Shown: in pieces, positions 17,953 through 26,810 of the stretch
Layout of the letters: the number at the start of each line of letters is the position of its first letter
Numbering within the stretch: position 1 is the first letter of the stretch
Assembly: GCA_045540015.1 (NCBI GenBank)
Contig: JAZQGP010000052.1
Span: 137,504-201,503, forward strand
Direction of reading: 5' to 3'
DNA from: UMGS1387 sp045540015
GTDB lineage: Bacteria > Bacillota > Clostridia > Oscillospirales > CAG-382
Length of the DNA: 64,000 bases
Position numbers and translations under genes: made by a program
The notes under the pieces: model-generated
Told to the model about the DNA's origin: nothing
Seen by the model: only the letters and a program-made list of their open reading frames with translations
Database searches by the model: none

Positions 17953-18913
17953 AGCTCTCACGCACCCTCTCTCTTATCGCCGACGTGGGATAATCATTTT
18001 TCTTGCATGACAATATAATACGCACATTTTTTACTTCACTCTCAACCGCAAAGCAGTATGCAAGAAGCGGTGCTATACCAAACGAGGTATATTTTGCGTT
18101 CTTAACAAGAGAAAGTATCATGTCATCAATTTGCTTTTCAAATGCAGTATCTCCTGTTTTGAGTGCTTCGCACACCTCAGAAAGCGATGTACACGAGATA
18201 TACTCAATAAAGCTGTCATACCCGGAAAGACAAGCATCTTTTAAACGTGAAACATCAAGCAAAGAACACCTTGCAAGACACATGTCATAAAAAGCCTCAT
18301 CCTTTTGAGTACGTATTGCACGAAGTGCTGCCTTAATATCCGAAAGCGCCGCAGTTCTTTCTGCAACTGTAATACAGAAATCATTTTCTGTTTGCTTCGC
18401 AAGGCAAATCTGTGCCTCAAGCATTGCTTTATCAAGAATAATATCCACAAGCTGTCCGTCCATTGTACGCATAAGAACATCATGTGCATATGCAGTACAA
18501 GTTGACGCATATTCGGGAAGAACAGAATACTGTTTTTCACTGACTGCTCTTTTCAGAATATCGTGGCTTATAATCGAAGGACTTATAAGGTATTCGGTGC
18601 AGTCCTTATTCAGTGCAAGACTTTTTAATGCAGCCTTGATATTGTGGAAGTCGTTTTTAACTGTTAAAAAATCAAGACACTTTTCATCAGGTGATGCTTC
18701 AAGTACAAGCGCATACGCCTGCTGCAGCTTTTCATCAAGAACTTTATCTGTATCGTCACCCGAAAAGTCAGCATAATCGGCATCCGTTAAAAGTTTTACG
18801 GCAGCCTCATAATCCGGTGCCGATATAAGAGACTCAAAAAAAGCATCCGTCAGAAGTCTGTTTTCGTTAGCACGTATTTTAGCTACGGCAAAGGCAAATT
18901 CCGTATCCTTCAC
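17945..18913 (-). CDS. ntpC: V-type ATP synthase subunit C
   Basis: A 322-aa AC39-type subunit that joins the central shaft to the membrane ring. All-helical composition, the N-terminal FAVAKIRANENRLL and the C-terminal KNVRIILSCKKNDYP match the family. The start codon is GTG, chosen because GGAGGTG lies about seven bases upstream; no better ATG exists. It ends inside the start of subunit F, so the two are translationally coupled. Confidence 0.93.
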   Translation of the reverse strand: MKDTEFAFAVAKIRANENRLLTDAFFESLISAPDYEAAVKLLTDADYADFSGDDTDKVLDEKLQQAYALVLEASPDEKCLDFLTVKNDFHNIKAALKSLALNKDCTEYLISPSIISHDILKRAVSEKQYSVLPEYASTCTAYAHDVLMRTMDGQLVDIILDKAMLEAQICLAKQTENDFCITVAERTAALSDIKAALRAIRTQKDEAFYDMCLARCSLLDVSRLKDACLSGYDSFIEYISCTSLSEVCEALKTGDTAFEKQIDDMILSLVKNAKYTSFGIAPLLAYCFAVESEVKNVRIILSCKKNDYPTSAIRERVRESYV

Positions 18914-18925
18914 AGACTACACCTC

Positions 18926-19516
18926 CTACGAAAACAGCACTTGATTGAGCGTGTCTCTTACTTCTTCCGAAGCATCCTCAAGAAGCGACTCAAACGTACA
19001 GTCAACACGCATCTCAGGATATGACAGCACAAAGCCTCCTCTGCAAGCAATCTGCTCATCAGCTACAACAACGGTCTTATCCTTCGGAAGTAACTTGCCG
19101 AGTGACTCCGCAAAACCGTCAGGAATTCTGTCATAATCTGTTTTATTGAAAAACATTTTTCCTTCGCCCGAAAGCGCATTTGACAGAGCAAGCAGCTTTA
19201 TGTTTTCAAAATATTCTTCTACAGAAAGGGTACAGAGATACACAATCGCATTTTCAGTGACATTTTTAATTATTTCGCCCTTTGCTTCAAGAAGCGTTCT
19301 TTTCTGCATAAGCTCACACGAAGATTCAGCTTTTTCCGTAATAAGTTTTGCTTCTGCAGCTGCTTTCTCGGTTATCTGTTCACATAGCTTCTCTGCTTCC
19401 GCCTTAGCTTCATTCAGAATGTCAGAAGCTTGTTCATTCGCCTTTTTAAGAATAAACTCACACTGCTCACTTGTGTCACTTTGTATTTTAGATAATATTT
19501 TAGTAAGGCCGTCCAT
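18926..19516 (-). CDS. ntpE: V-type ATP synthase subunit E
   Basis: A 196-aa peripheral stalk subunit. The first 100 residues are a long Ala/Glu/Lys coiled coil (EQASDILNEAKAEAEKL) and the rest is the globular head-binding domain. It pairs with the G/H subunit at the start of the operon to form the stator. AGGAGG lies six bases before the ATG. It is 17 bases downstream of subunit K. Confidence 0.92.
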   Translation of the reverse strand: MDGLTKILSKIQSDTSEQCEFILKKANEQASDILNEAKAEAEKLCEQITEKAAAEAKLITEKAESSCELMQKRTLLEAKGEIIKNVTENAIVYLCTLSVEEYFENIKLLALSNALSGEGKMFFNKTDYDRIPDGFAESLGKLLPKDKTVVVADEQIACRGGFVLSYPEMRVDCTFESLLEDASEEVRDTLNQVLFS

Positions 19517-19533
19517 GCCGAACCTCCTGTATT

Positions 19534-20007
19534 TTACTTAAGACCTGTTACAACGAGAATTGATACGAGAAGTGCAAGAATTGCATATGTCTCAACCATC
19601 GCAGACATAGTAATCGCTTTACCGTTCTGGTCAGGCTTCTTTGCTACAACGCTAACACCTGCCGCTGCAGTTTTTGCCTGAGCAATTGCGGAAAAGTAGC
19701 CTACTATCATTATAGGCAAGCATGCGCCGAGATAAGCAAGTCCCTGTGCAACGGTAAGTTCTGCAGGATTTCCTCCGAGAACACCGAGCTGATTGAGGAC
19801 AAGGACAGCTGTCAGAAGTCCGTAAAGTCCCTGAGTACCGGGAAGCAGCTGAAGAATAAGAAGCTTTGAGAACTTAGACGGGTCTTCTGATACTACACCC
19901 GCTGCCGCTTCACCAACAAGTCCTACGCCTTTAGCAGAACCGATACCTGCCACAAGTGCTGCAAGCACCGCACCTACAATTGCAATTGCACATCCAAGAT
20001 TAATCAT
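19534..20007 (-). CDS. ntpK: V-type ATP synthase subunit K (rotor proteolipid), predicted Na+-type
   Basis: A 157-aa double-hairpin proteolipid with four membrane helices. The ion-binding positions of the E. hirae Na+ rotor (Leu61, Thr64, Gln65, Gln110, Glu139) are all conserved: Leu55, Thr58 and Gln59 in LLPGTQG, Gln110 in SAIAQAK and Glu139 in METYAIL. Proton-type rings usually lack part of this set. The ring is therefore predicted to carry Na+, which is inference from a well-studied structure. AAGGAGG precedes the ATG and the gene overlaps subunit I by eight bases. Confidence 0.95.
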   Translation of the reverse strand: MINLGCAIAIVGAVLAALVAGIGSAKGVGLVGEAAAGVVSEDPSKFSKLLILQLLPGTQGLYGLLTAVLVLNQLGVLGGNPAELTVAQGLAYLGACLPIMIVGYFSAIAQAKTAAAGVSVVAKKPDQNGKAITMSAMVETYAILALLVSILVVTGLK

Positions 20008-21985
20008 TCTTAATTTCCTCCTTGAGTTTAAAATACTTTGTGTTTATCTTTAAGGGCTCAAAGGCTCTGCCTCCGCCCTCATAGAACTTTGAAAATAGTT
20101 CAACGAACTGAAGCCTGTTTGCATGTACATATGCACCCAGTACATTTATTGCCATGTTAAGCGGATGACCTATGCAGAATACTACAACAAGCATTACCGC
20201 CTTCATAACCTTCCCCTCAGGCATAACACCTATCATATTTACAACGGATGCAATACTTCCCGTTGCAAGCCCAAGCGCTAACAGTCTTGAATATGAAAGA
20301 ATGTCTGATAGATATCCTGAAGCAACATTATATAAGCCGTACAGTCCTCCGCCGAGTTTAGCTATAACGTTTTTTGACGACCTGTTAGTTGTAAGAACTA
20401 CAAGTATAACGCCCGCTATTGCAAGATATTTACCTATTTCCATTGCGATCTTCGGCATAGGTGTCAGAATACTTCCCGCGAGAGGCACAGCACCAAGCAC
20501 AAGAAGAATTGTCGGTACCGTATCAAAAATTGCTGATACCCTGTTCCCTGCCTTCCACTGTATAACGCCGAAGGTTATAAGTCCAAGGAACAAATGGCAT
20601 ATACCTATAACAAACGAGAAAAGCAACAGCTTCATCGGATCGGCAATGGGATCAAACCACAGTGCAAGATTCGGTTTTGTTTCATATCCCAAGAAATTCT
20701 CACAGATAACAGGGATAATGTCACCAAACCAGCTTCCGAAAAGCGCCCCCCAGAAGGTCGTCGAAATGCCGCAGTAGAAAAACATCTTGAGCATTTTTCT
20801 CATTGAGCCTTCAACGTTGGTTTTCCATAGAATAAACGCTGTTCCAAGTGTCATTACAACGCCGTAGCCTGCATCGGACAGCATCATTCCGAACAAAAGA
20901 TAATAGAAAAATGCCATAACGGATGACGGGTCTATATCGTGCTTACCGGGAAGAGCATACATTTCCGTGATTCCCTCAACAGGCTCACAGAACTTGTTGT
21001 TCTTAAGCAGTACCGGCACGTCTTCGTCTTCGCCCGGTTCTGAAAATTGCACTGCACATGTATACTTTGCCGCGATTTTCTCTACTGCTTTACAAGCACG
21101 CTCGGTAACATATCCGCAAAGAAGAACGGTTTTATCGGTCAACTTAGCGCCCGATAGATTTTTATACTCGTCACGCTTTACAGACAGATAATCATAAAGC
21201 ATAAGCAAATCGCTGCAGCTCTTGCATTTTTCTGTAAGAGCACTCTTACATTGCTCCGAGCTTTTCTGACATTGTTCTATTTTTTCTTCAAGGCTCGCAA
21301 GTCTTTCACTTACTGATTCAACGCCGTTTTCCTGAACAGAAACAAAGCCTGTTTGTCTTAGTGCTGCGTACAAATCCTTTTCCGAAGATTTATGACACAG
21401 CACAAAAAACGCACTGATTTCTTTAGAAGAATATACACATTGAACCTCATATTCCGAAAGTTCGGGGTTTATAGCGGAAAGCTCGGTTAAAAGACCTTCT
21501 CTGCTCTTTTCGCCGGATATCGTTCCCAGAAACGATCTTGTCATTTCGGTACCGGCAAAATTCATAGGAACATCGAGCTTCTTCCATATGGTTAGGGATT
21601 CAATAAGCGTTCTGCATCGGACAATTTCCGCATTTGCATCCTCAAGCGTTTTCTTTAAGCGTAGAATTTCATATGCTTGCTGCATATATTTATCGGCTTT
21701 TGAAGAAACAGCTGCAAATTTCTTTGCCTCTACATTGATTCTTCCGGAAAACATTCCTTTTTTTTCAACGCATCCGAAGGTTGAAAGGATGTCAATTGCA
21801 TTTTCTACAGCATCAAGGCTTTTTTCATATACAGCAACACTGTTTTGTGACGGCATATCTTCAAAACGCTCGTCTTCATACCGTTCAATATGCAAAGTTC
21901 CCGTTTTCTGGAGTTCTTCAATCAGTGCCTTTGCATCACTCTGCAGACAAGCTGTTTCAAATCGCTTCATTTTCAGCTTTGCCAA
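20000..21985 (-). CDS. ntpI: V-type ATP synthase subunit I (membrane stator)
   Basis: A protein of about 661 aa with a long coiled-coil cytoplasmic half (to about residue 330) and seven to eight membrane helices in the C-terminal half, including the ion-channel helix region SYSRLLALGLATGSIA with its conserved Arg. The start is set at TTG (21985), giving MAKLKMKRFE, because GGAGGT sits nine bases upstream; the GTG at 21997 overlaps that ribosome site. The subunit forms the half channels next to the rotor. Confidence 0.94.
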   Translation of the reverse strand: MAKLKMKRFETACLQSDAKALIEELQKTGTLHIERYEDERFEDMPSQNSVAVYEKSLDAVENAIDILSTFGCVEKKGMFSGRINVEAKKFAAVSSKADKYMQQAYEILRLKKTLEDANAEIVRCRTLIESLTIWKKLDVPMNFAGTEMTRSFLGTISGEKSREGLLTELSAINPELSEYEVQCVYSSKEISAFFVLCHKSSEKDLYAALRQTGFVSVQENGVESVSERLASLEEKIEQCQKSSEQCKSALTEKCKSCSDLLMLYDYLSVKRDEYKNLSGAKLTDKTVLLCGYVTERACKAVEKIAAKYTCAVQFSEPGEDEDVPVLLKNNKFCEPVEGITEMYALPGKHDIDPSSVMAFFYYLLFGMMLSDAGYGVVMTLGTAFILWKTNVEGSMRKMLKMFFYCGISTTFWGALFGSWFGDIIPVICENFLGYETKPNLALWFDPIADPMKLLLFSFVIGICHLFLGLITFGVIQWKAGNRVSAIFDTVPTILLVLGAVPLAGSILTPMPKIAMEIGKYLAIAGVILVVLTTNRSSKNVIAKLGGGLYGLYNVASGYLSDILSYSRLLALGLATGSIASVVNMIGVMPEGKVMKAVMLVVVFCIGHPLNMAINVLGAYVHANRLQFVELFSKFYEGGGRAFEPLKINTKYFKLKEEIKND

Positions 21986-22064
21986 ATTGCATAACACCTC
22001 CGTTTATCACATAATCGGCAAAAAACAAGAGAAATAAACAAAAAAGCACCCTAAAGTGCGCATA

Positions 22065-22382
22065 CTACCGTCTTGGTATAATAATTTTTACTACTTCTTC
22101 AATTCCGGCCTTTTCGTTCTTCTTTGCATTTTCACGAAGCTCGCGTGCCTTTGAAAGATTCATATCATTTTCTTCGTCCATTCTCTGCTGGGCATTTGCA
22201 CGTGCATTATTTATTAAAGCTTCTGCATCAAGCTTTGCTTTATTTACAAGCTCGTTTGCGAAATTCTGTGCGTCAAGCTTTGCTTTTTCAACAATTTCAC
22301 GTGCGGTTTCCGTTGCCTTATCAACAGCAAGCTGTGCCTGCTTTTCAGCGTCATATATTCTTTCTATCATTTCAGACGCCAT
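22065..22382 (-). CDS. ntpF: V-type ATP synthase subunit G/H (stalk)
   Basis: A 105-aa, almost entirely coiled-coil peripheral stalk protein rich in Ala, Glu and Lys (DAEKQAQLAVDKATETAR), the partner of subunit E and the equivalent of NtpF. It is the first gene of the operon, so the gene order F-I-K-E-C-G-A-B-D equals that of E. hirae. GGAGG lies six bases before the ATG. The 176-base gap upstream separates it from the divergent thiN gene and should contain the operon promoter, which I could not assign with confidence. Confidence 0.88.
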   Translation of the reverse strand: MASEMIERIYDAEKQAQLAVDKATETAREIVEKAKLDAQNFANELVNKAKLDAEALINNARANAQQRMDEENDMNLSKARELRENAKKNEKAGIEEVVKIIIPRR

Positions 22383-22496
22383 ATTATTACCTCCATTTAC
22401 ATTTTTAACCAGTATATCATTATTGACAATCTTTTTTGTTAATACAATGTAAAATTGCCTGTATTATTATTTACCAAAATTATTAAAACTTATTGT

Positions 22497-22525
22497 TTGA
22501 CAATATAAAAAAAATGTGATAGAAT
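22497..22525 (+). promoter_or_regulatory. Sigma-A promoter of thiN
   Basis: TTGACA (22497-22502), a 17-base spacer and TAGAAT (22520-22525), 33 bases before the thiN start. This is a near-consensus housekeeping promoter. No TPP riboswitch is recognisable in the short leader. Confidence 0.85.
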
Positions 22526-22558
22526 AACTCAGCTACATTCTGGAAACGGAGAAATGTT

Positions 22559-23194
22559 ATGAGAAAGCCAATCTGCCACATTTTCGCCGCAGGCGACTAT
22601 AACGGAAATCTTACTACCCGAAAGGATGACCTTATAATTGCCGCAGACGCAGGCTACAATCATCTCAAAAGACTCGGTGTTGAACCCGATATACTTCTCG
22701 GTGATTTTGATACAATCGGCCAGATTCCGTCTCACCTGCAGAACGTAATTCGTTTTCCTACCGAAAAAGACTATACTGACACGCATCTTGCAATAAACGA
22801 AGGTATAGATGCAGGATATACACGGTTTGTTATATACGGTGCAATCGGCGGAAAAAGGCTGGAGCATACAATTGCAAATATTCAGCTTGCATCAGACTGT
22901 GCAAAAAAAGGCTATGATATCGTACTTACCGACGGAAAAACCTATGTATTCCCGCTCCACAATTCCAATATAGAATTTGAGGCAGCGCATTTCGGAAAAA
23001 TCTCCGTATTCTGTATGTCTGACAAAGCAACAGGCGTTACTGTAGATGGACTAAAATACACCCTTAGCAACGAAGAGCTTTCTAACAGTTTTCCCCTTGG
23101 CGTCAGCAATGAGTTTATAGGCAAAAAAGCCAGAATATCAGTTCGTGAAGGTACTCTTTTGATTATTTCGGAGTTTATGCGTATTGAGGAATAA
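22559..23194 (+). CDS. thiN: Thiamine pyrophosphokinase
   Basis: A 211-aa enzyme that makes thiamine diphosphate from thiamine and ATP. Signatures are IIAADAGYNHLKRLGVEPDILLGDFDT-type residues near 28-54 (shown as AADAGYNHL and LGDFDT), FPTEKDYTDTHLA near 70, and GAIGGKRLEHTIANI near 98. The C-terminal beta domain is complete. It stands alone between the divergent V-ATPase operon and the metal regulator, with its own promoter. Thiamine diphosphate serves pyruvate- and 2-oxoacid-using enzymes. Confidence 0.93.
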   Translation: MRKPICHIFAAGDYNGNLTTRKDDLIIAADAGYNHLKRLGVEPDILLGDFDTIGQIPSHLQNVIRFPTEKDYTDTHLAINEGIDAGYTRFVIYGAIGGKRLEHTIANIQLASDCAKKGYDIVLTDGKTYVFPLHNSNIEFEAAHFGKISVFCMSDKATGVTVDGLKYTLSNEELSNSFPLGVSNEFIGKKARISVREGTLLIISEFMRIEE

Positions 23195-23200
23195 ATACAT

Positions 23201-23229
23201 TTGACAATTCTATTATTAAATGTTAATAT
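23201..23229 (+). promoter_or_regulatory. Sigma-A promoter of the DtxR/MntR-type gene
   Basis: TTGACA (23201-23206), a 17-base spacer and TAATAT (23224-23229), six bases after the thiN stop. The AT-rich stretch TTAATATATATGTACAGTATGA overlapping and following the -10 could hold an operator for the encoded regulator (inference). Confidence 0.85.
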
Positions 23230-23263
23230 ATATGTACAGTATGAGATTTCGGAGGTTAATTTC

Positions 23264-23635
23264 ATGAAAATAAAAGAATCTGCCGAGAATTATCTCGAAA
23301 CAATAATGGTATTAAAGCAGCAGCACGGATACGTCAGAAGCATTGATGTTGCAAATCACCTCGGGTTTGCAAAGCCCAGCGTTTCTGTCGCAATGAAGTC
23401 ACTTCGCGAAGAAGGCTGTGTTATCACCGATGAAAACGGTTACCTTTCTCTGACAAGCAAGGGGGCAGAAATTGCATCCAGAATTTATGAGAGACACAAT
23501 GTAATTGCAAGGGCTCTTATCAGTCTCGGGGTAAGTGAAGAAAATGCATACGAAGACAGCTGTAAAATTGAGCACGATATAAGCGATGAAAGCTTTATAT
23601 GTATAAAAAGATTTCTTGAAAAGCAAGGCAAATAA
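23264..23635 (+). CDS. DtxR/MntR-family metal-dependent transcriptional regulator
   Basis: A 123-aa regulator with an N-terminal winged helix (SIDVANHLGFAKPSVSVAMKSL, residues about 26-47) and the metal-binding/dimerisation half RIYERHNVIARAL and CKIEHDISDE, which supplies the His, Glu and Cys ligands expected in the manganese/iron sensor family. It lacks the SH3-like third domain of DtxR, so is closer to MntR. The start at 23264 follows GGAGGT; the open frame upstream to 23201 would include the promoter. Targets are not visible in the window. Confidence 0.9.
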   Translation: MKIKESAENYLETIMVLKQQHGYVRSIDVANHLGFAKPSVSVAMKSLREEGCVITDENGYLSLTSKGAEIASRIYERHNVIARALISLGVSEENAYEDSCKIEHDISDESFICIKRFLEKQGK

Positions 23636-23641
23636 TAATTT

Positions 23642-23672
23642 TCCGGTTCCGCAAATTGGAGCCGGATTTTTT
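23642..23672 (+). terminator. Intrinsic terminator after the metal regulator
   Basis: TCCGGTTCC, a seven-base loop, GGAGCCGGA (one G-T pair) and six T residues. It lies between this gene and the convergent AraC gene. Confidence 0.85.
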
Positions 23673-23677
23673 ATTAT

Positions 23678-24442
23678 TCAGTATTTAGAAGGACATACCC
23701 CGGTTGCCTTTTTAAACTCACGGCTGAAATAGCTCTCATCTTTGTAGCCTGAAAGAAGCGCCACCTCACAGATAGAATACATATCCGATTTTATCAGCTC
23801 TTTTGCACGCTCAATCCTTAGATTATTTATATACTTGACAGGAGACATACCGTAGGTTTTGAAGAAAAGCCTTCTGAAATACGTTTCACTGATTGAGCAA
23901 AGCTGTGCAAGATATGAAATATTCATGCTTTCGTTTGTGTACTCACGGTGAATATGGCTCACCGCCGAAGCCAAAATATTTGACTTTGATTCGGATATGT
24001 ACCCAGCCTCATATTCGCGTTTCATACTATAAATTATACCGTACAGCTCCGACATGCATTTCATCATGTATCCCGTTGTCTTTTTACGCCATGTATGCTC
24101 TGTCTTTTCAAACATCTCGACAAAGTTCTGTGTGTTTTTTGTTCTCACAACGAATGATTCAAAAGTAACATCTCCGAGAATATCAAAATTAATTGCATAG
24201 CAGCCGCCATTCTCTTTTTTCTCTACAACATAATCAGAGCCTTTCGGCAAATAAATAATATTCCCTCCTTCAACCTTCAGTCGTTTGCCGTCTGAAAAAA
24301 CAAAAGACATTTGGCCGCCGGTATAAAGAACAAGCCCGTGATGCGGTCTGTTTTTATGTACGGGTGTTCCCGTTCCGGGCACAACATAACAGGCAAGTGC
24401 AATATTCTCAACTGCAAAATAATTACTGAAAAAACTGGTCAT
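23678..24442 (-). CDS. AraC-family regulator of the first glycyl radical locus
   Basis: A protein of about 254 aa with an N-terminal cupin sensor domain (GTPVHKNRPHHGLV, then YLPKGSDYVV) and two C-terminal helix-turn-helix motifs (ISYLAQLCSISETYFRRLF and ICEVALLSGYKDESYFSREFKKATG). The start is ATG 24442, with AGGAGTG upstream, rather than the longer frame to 24499. It is divergent from the glycyl radical gene, the usual arrangement for a local activator responding to a sugar-like ligand. The ligand is unknown. Confidence 0.9.
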   Translation of the reverse strand: MTSFFSNYFAVENIALACYVVPGTGTPVHKNRPHHGLVLYTGGQMSFVFSDGKRLKVEGGNIIYLPKGSDYVVEKKENGGCYAINFDILGDVTFESFVVRTKNTQNFVEMFEKTEHTWRKKTTGYMMKCMSELYGIIYSMKREYEAGYISESKSNILASAVSHIHREYTNESMNISYLAQLCSISETYFRRLFFKTYGMSPVKYINNLRIERAKELIKSDMYSICEVALLSGYKDESYFSREFKKATGVCPSKY

Positions 24443-24573
24443 ATGCTCACTCCTGACATTTCTATTATAAGTGAAAGTGTCATTAGAGTCAAGTCCCAAA
24501 TTGATTAATTCTTATTTGTCGGAGTTTTTTTGATGTATTTGTGTCGTTTTAGTCAAGTGTATCGAATTTTTCA

Positions 24574-24601
24574 TTGCATTTTTCGCTCACAGTGATACAA
24601 T
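24574..24601 (+). promoter_or_regulatory. Probable promoter of the first glycyl radical gene
   Basis: TTGCAT (24574-24579), 16 bases, then TACAAT (24596-24601), 31 bases before the start. The weak -35 suits an activator-dependent promoter. The 189-base divergent gap holds no gene. Confidence 0.5.
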
Positions 24602-24631
24602 AACAGTAAACATATCAATCGGAGGTATCCA

Positions 24632-26791
24632 ATGAAAAGCTTTGACAAAAACAACGTTCAGCTCTGTAATCAGTTTGAAAACATAAACTGGATTGAAAAC
24701 AGCGGTATCAGTGACAGTGAACTGACATGCGAATATAAGAAACTCATGTTAAACACTGACAATCGCTCTCACGCAATAATAAAAGCAAAAACCTTTGAGC
24801 TGATTTGCAGCAAATCCCGCATTGCGATAGACAAAGATGATATTTTTCAGGATAAAATCTACGGCGGAAATCTCATGACCACGCAGCGCCTTTTCTGGCA
24901 AAAGGAAATAGAAGAAGGCGTATTGTCGGACGGACACAGAGAGATGTGTACCTCATGGGAAAAAGGCGCATATCGCGGTGTCGGTGATTTCGGACACATA
25001 TCTCCTAATTCCAAACGGCTTTTGGAACTTGGTTTTGCAGGTCTTCTTTCCCGCATAGAAAAATATTCCACAAAGGACAGTTTAACCGACAAACAAAAGG
25101 ATTTTTATGAATCATGTAAAATTGTTCTCAAAGCATCAATAACTGCTGCTAAAAGGCTTGCCGATGCTATAAAACCGTACAACGCCGACAACAGCGAAGC
25201 TCTGATAAACATAGCTGAAGGTGCACCAAAGAACATATACGAAGCCATGCAGATTATCATACTGTATTTCTTCCTTCATGAATATATAGCAGGTGCAAGA
25301 GTAAGAACACTCGGAAGAGTTGACGTTATGCTCTACCCTTTTTATGAAAATGACATCAAAAACGGAACATTTACCAAAGCAGAAATAAAGGAAATGCTTA
25401 AATTTTTCCTTCACAAGTTCTGGGCTGCAAAAGTTCCGTTTGACTTGCCGTTCTGTCTTAGCGGCATGGATAACAACGGAAATGACGTCACTAACGAGCT
25501 GACATATCTTATAGTTGAAACCTATAACGAGCTTGATATACACAGTCCGAAAATTCATATCCGAGTTTCAGACAAAACTCCTGCTGAATTCATAAAGCTC
25601 GTTCTCTCTTGCATAAGAGGCGGCAACAGCAGTTTTGTATTTATAAACGATGCTGTAACGATAAAAGCTTTAAAAAAGGTCGGACTGTCAGACACAGATG
25701 CAAAGAACTATGTTCCTATCGGCTGTTATGAGCCTGCAGGTTGGGGTAATGAAATCGGATGTACAGGCAATGCAATGATAAGTCTTCCAAAAGCAATCGA
25801 ATTTGTTATTACAAACGGAAGAGATCTTAAGACGAACGAACTTACAGGCATCGAGACAGGTAAAATTAATTCATATGAGCAGTTTTTATCCGCAGTAAAA
25901 GCTCAGATTGAATATATGACAAACAGAAGCATCGATTATGTTAAAAAGCTCGAAAAGTATTACGGCGTGATTTATCCTGACCCAATTCTATCCGCAATGT
26001 ACGATGACAGCGCAGAAAACGGAGTTGATGTGTATGAAGGCGGTGCTAAATACAACAACAGTTCTCTATGTTTTCACTGCATGGCAAGCCTTGTTGACGA
26101 AATTTGCGCCGTAAAAAGACTTGTATTCGATAATAAAACAGTTTCGTTTGACGAGCTTTGTGACATTCTTAAAAACAACTGGGAAGGTTATGAAAAACTG
26201 CGCCTGACAGTTAAAAACTATCCGGAAAAATTCGGAAATTCCAACCCTGTAGCGGACAGTCTCACAAAAGAGTTAAGCTCGTTCCTCGAACAACTTGTCA
26301 ACAACGTTCCCAATTCAAGAGGCGGAGTTTTCAAATGTTCAAACTTTACAATTGACCAGTGTTTCTATATCGGAGAACATACTATGGCTACTCCGGACGG
26401 AAGACTTGCAGGTGAACCGTTATCTAAAAACTTCTGTGCAACAACAGGTATGGATAAGAACGGAATCACAGCACTTATAAATTCCGTCACTCAGATGGAT
26501 CATTCAGATTATCCTAACGGCTCCGTTCTTGACATTGTACTGCACCCGTCTGCAGTACAGGGTGACGACGGCCTTGATGCTTTCTACGGAATACTTATGA
26601 CATATTTTGTAAAAGGCGGAATGGCAATGCATGGAAACGTATTCAATCCGGAGGACTTAAAAGCAGCACAAAAAAATCCTGAAAAATATGCAAATCTTCA
26701 GGTTCGCGTATGCGGATGGAATGCTTACTTTATAAATCTCAGCAAAGCTGAACAGGATGCGTTTATAAAGCAGGCAGAAAATGCTTGCTAA
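24632..26791 (+). CDS. Glycyl radical enzyme of unknown substrate (PFL-like superfamily)
   Basis: A 719-aa glycyl radical enzyme. The thiyl-forming Cys365 is in IGCYEP with Glu367 two residues on, the C-x-E pattern of dehydratase/lyase-type members such as glycerol dehydratase and choline lyase, not the Cys-Cys of pyruvate formate-lyase. The radical-bearing Gly695 is in RVCGWNAYF, 25 residues from the C-terminus. The usual motif is RVSGY; here Cys precedes and Trp follows the glycine. It is about 70 residues shorter than most family members. Its own activase lies two genes downstream, with a transporter between. A GGAGGT site precedes the ATG. The substrate cannot be assigned from sequence. 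Confidence 0.93.
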   Translation: MKSFDKNNVQLCNQFENINWIENSGISDSELTCEYKKLMLNTDNRSHAIIKAKTFELICSKSRIAIDKDDIFQDKIYGGNLMTTQRLFWQKEIEEGVLSDGHREMCTSWEKGAYRGVGDFGHISPNSKRLLELGFAGLLSRIEKYSTKDSLTDKQKDFYESCKIVLKASITAAKRLADAIKPYNADNSEALINIAEGAPKNIYEAMQIIILYFFLHEYIAGARVRTLGRVDVMLYPFYENDIKNGTFTKAEIKEMLKFFLHKFWAAKVPFDLPFCLSGMDNNGNDVTNELTYLIVETYNELDIHSPKIHIRVSDKTPAEFIKLVLSCIRGGNSSFVFINDAVTIKALKKVGLSDTDAKNYVPIGCYEPAGWGNEIGCTGNAMISLPKAIEFVITNGRDLKTNELTGIETGKINSYEQFLSAVKAQIEYMTNRSIDYVKKLEKYYGVIYPDPILSAMYDDSAENGVDVYEGGAKYNNSSLCFHCMASLVDEICAVKRLVFDNKTVSFDELCDILKNNWEGYEKLRLTVKNYPEKFGNSNPVADSLTKELSSFLEQLVNNVPNSRGGVFKCSNFTIDQCFYIGEHTMATPDGRLAGEPLSKNFCATTGMDKNGITALINSVTQMDHSDYPNGSVLDIVLHPSAVQGDDGLDAFYGILMTYFVKGGMAMHGNVFNPEDLKAAQKNPEKYANLQVRVCGWNAYFINLSKAEQDAFIKQAENAC

Positions 26792-26810
26792 GCATTGAAG
26801 GTAACTACAT

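Noticed and set aside
20172..20777. 201-codon open frame antisense to ntpI
   Set aside because: Shadow of the membrane half of subunit I; no start signal or recognisable domain.
22383..22558. TPP riboswitch before thiN
   Set aside because: The leader after the promoter is only about 30 bases and lacks any THI-box sequence.
24632..26791. Annotation as pyruvate formate-lyase
   Set aside because: The active site has a single Cys followed by x-Glu (C-x-E) instead of the Cys-Cys pair of PFL, and the associated activase carries the two extra 4Fe-4S clusters found in non-PFL systems.
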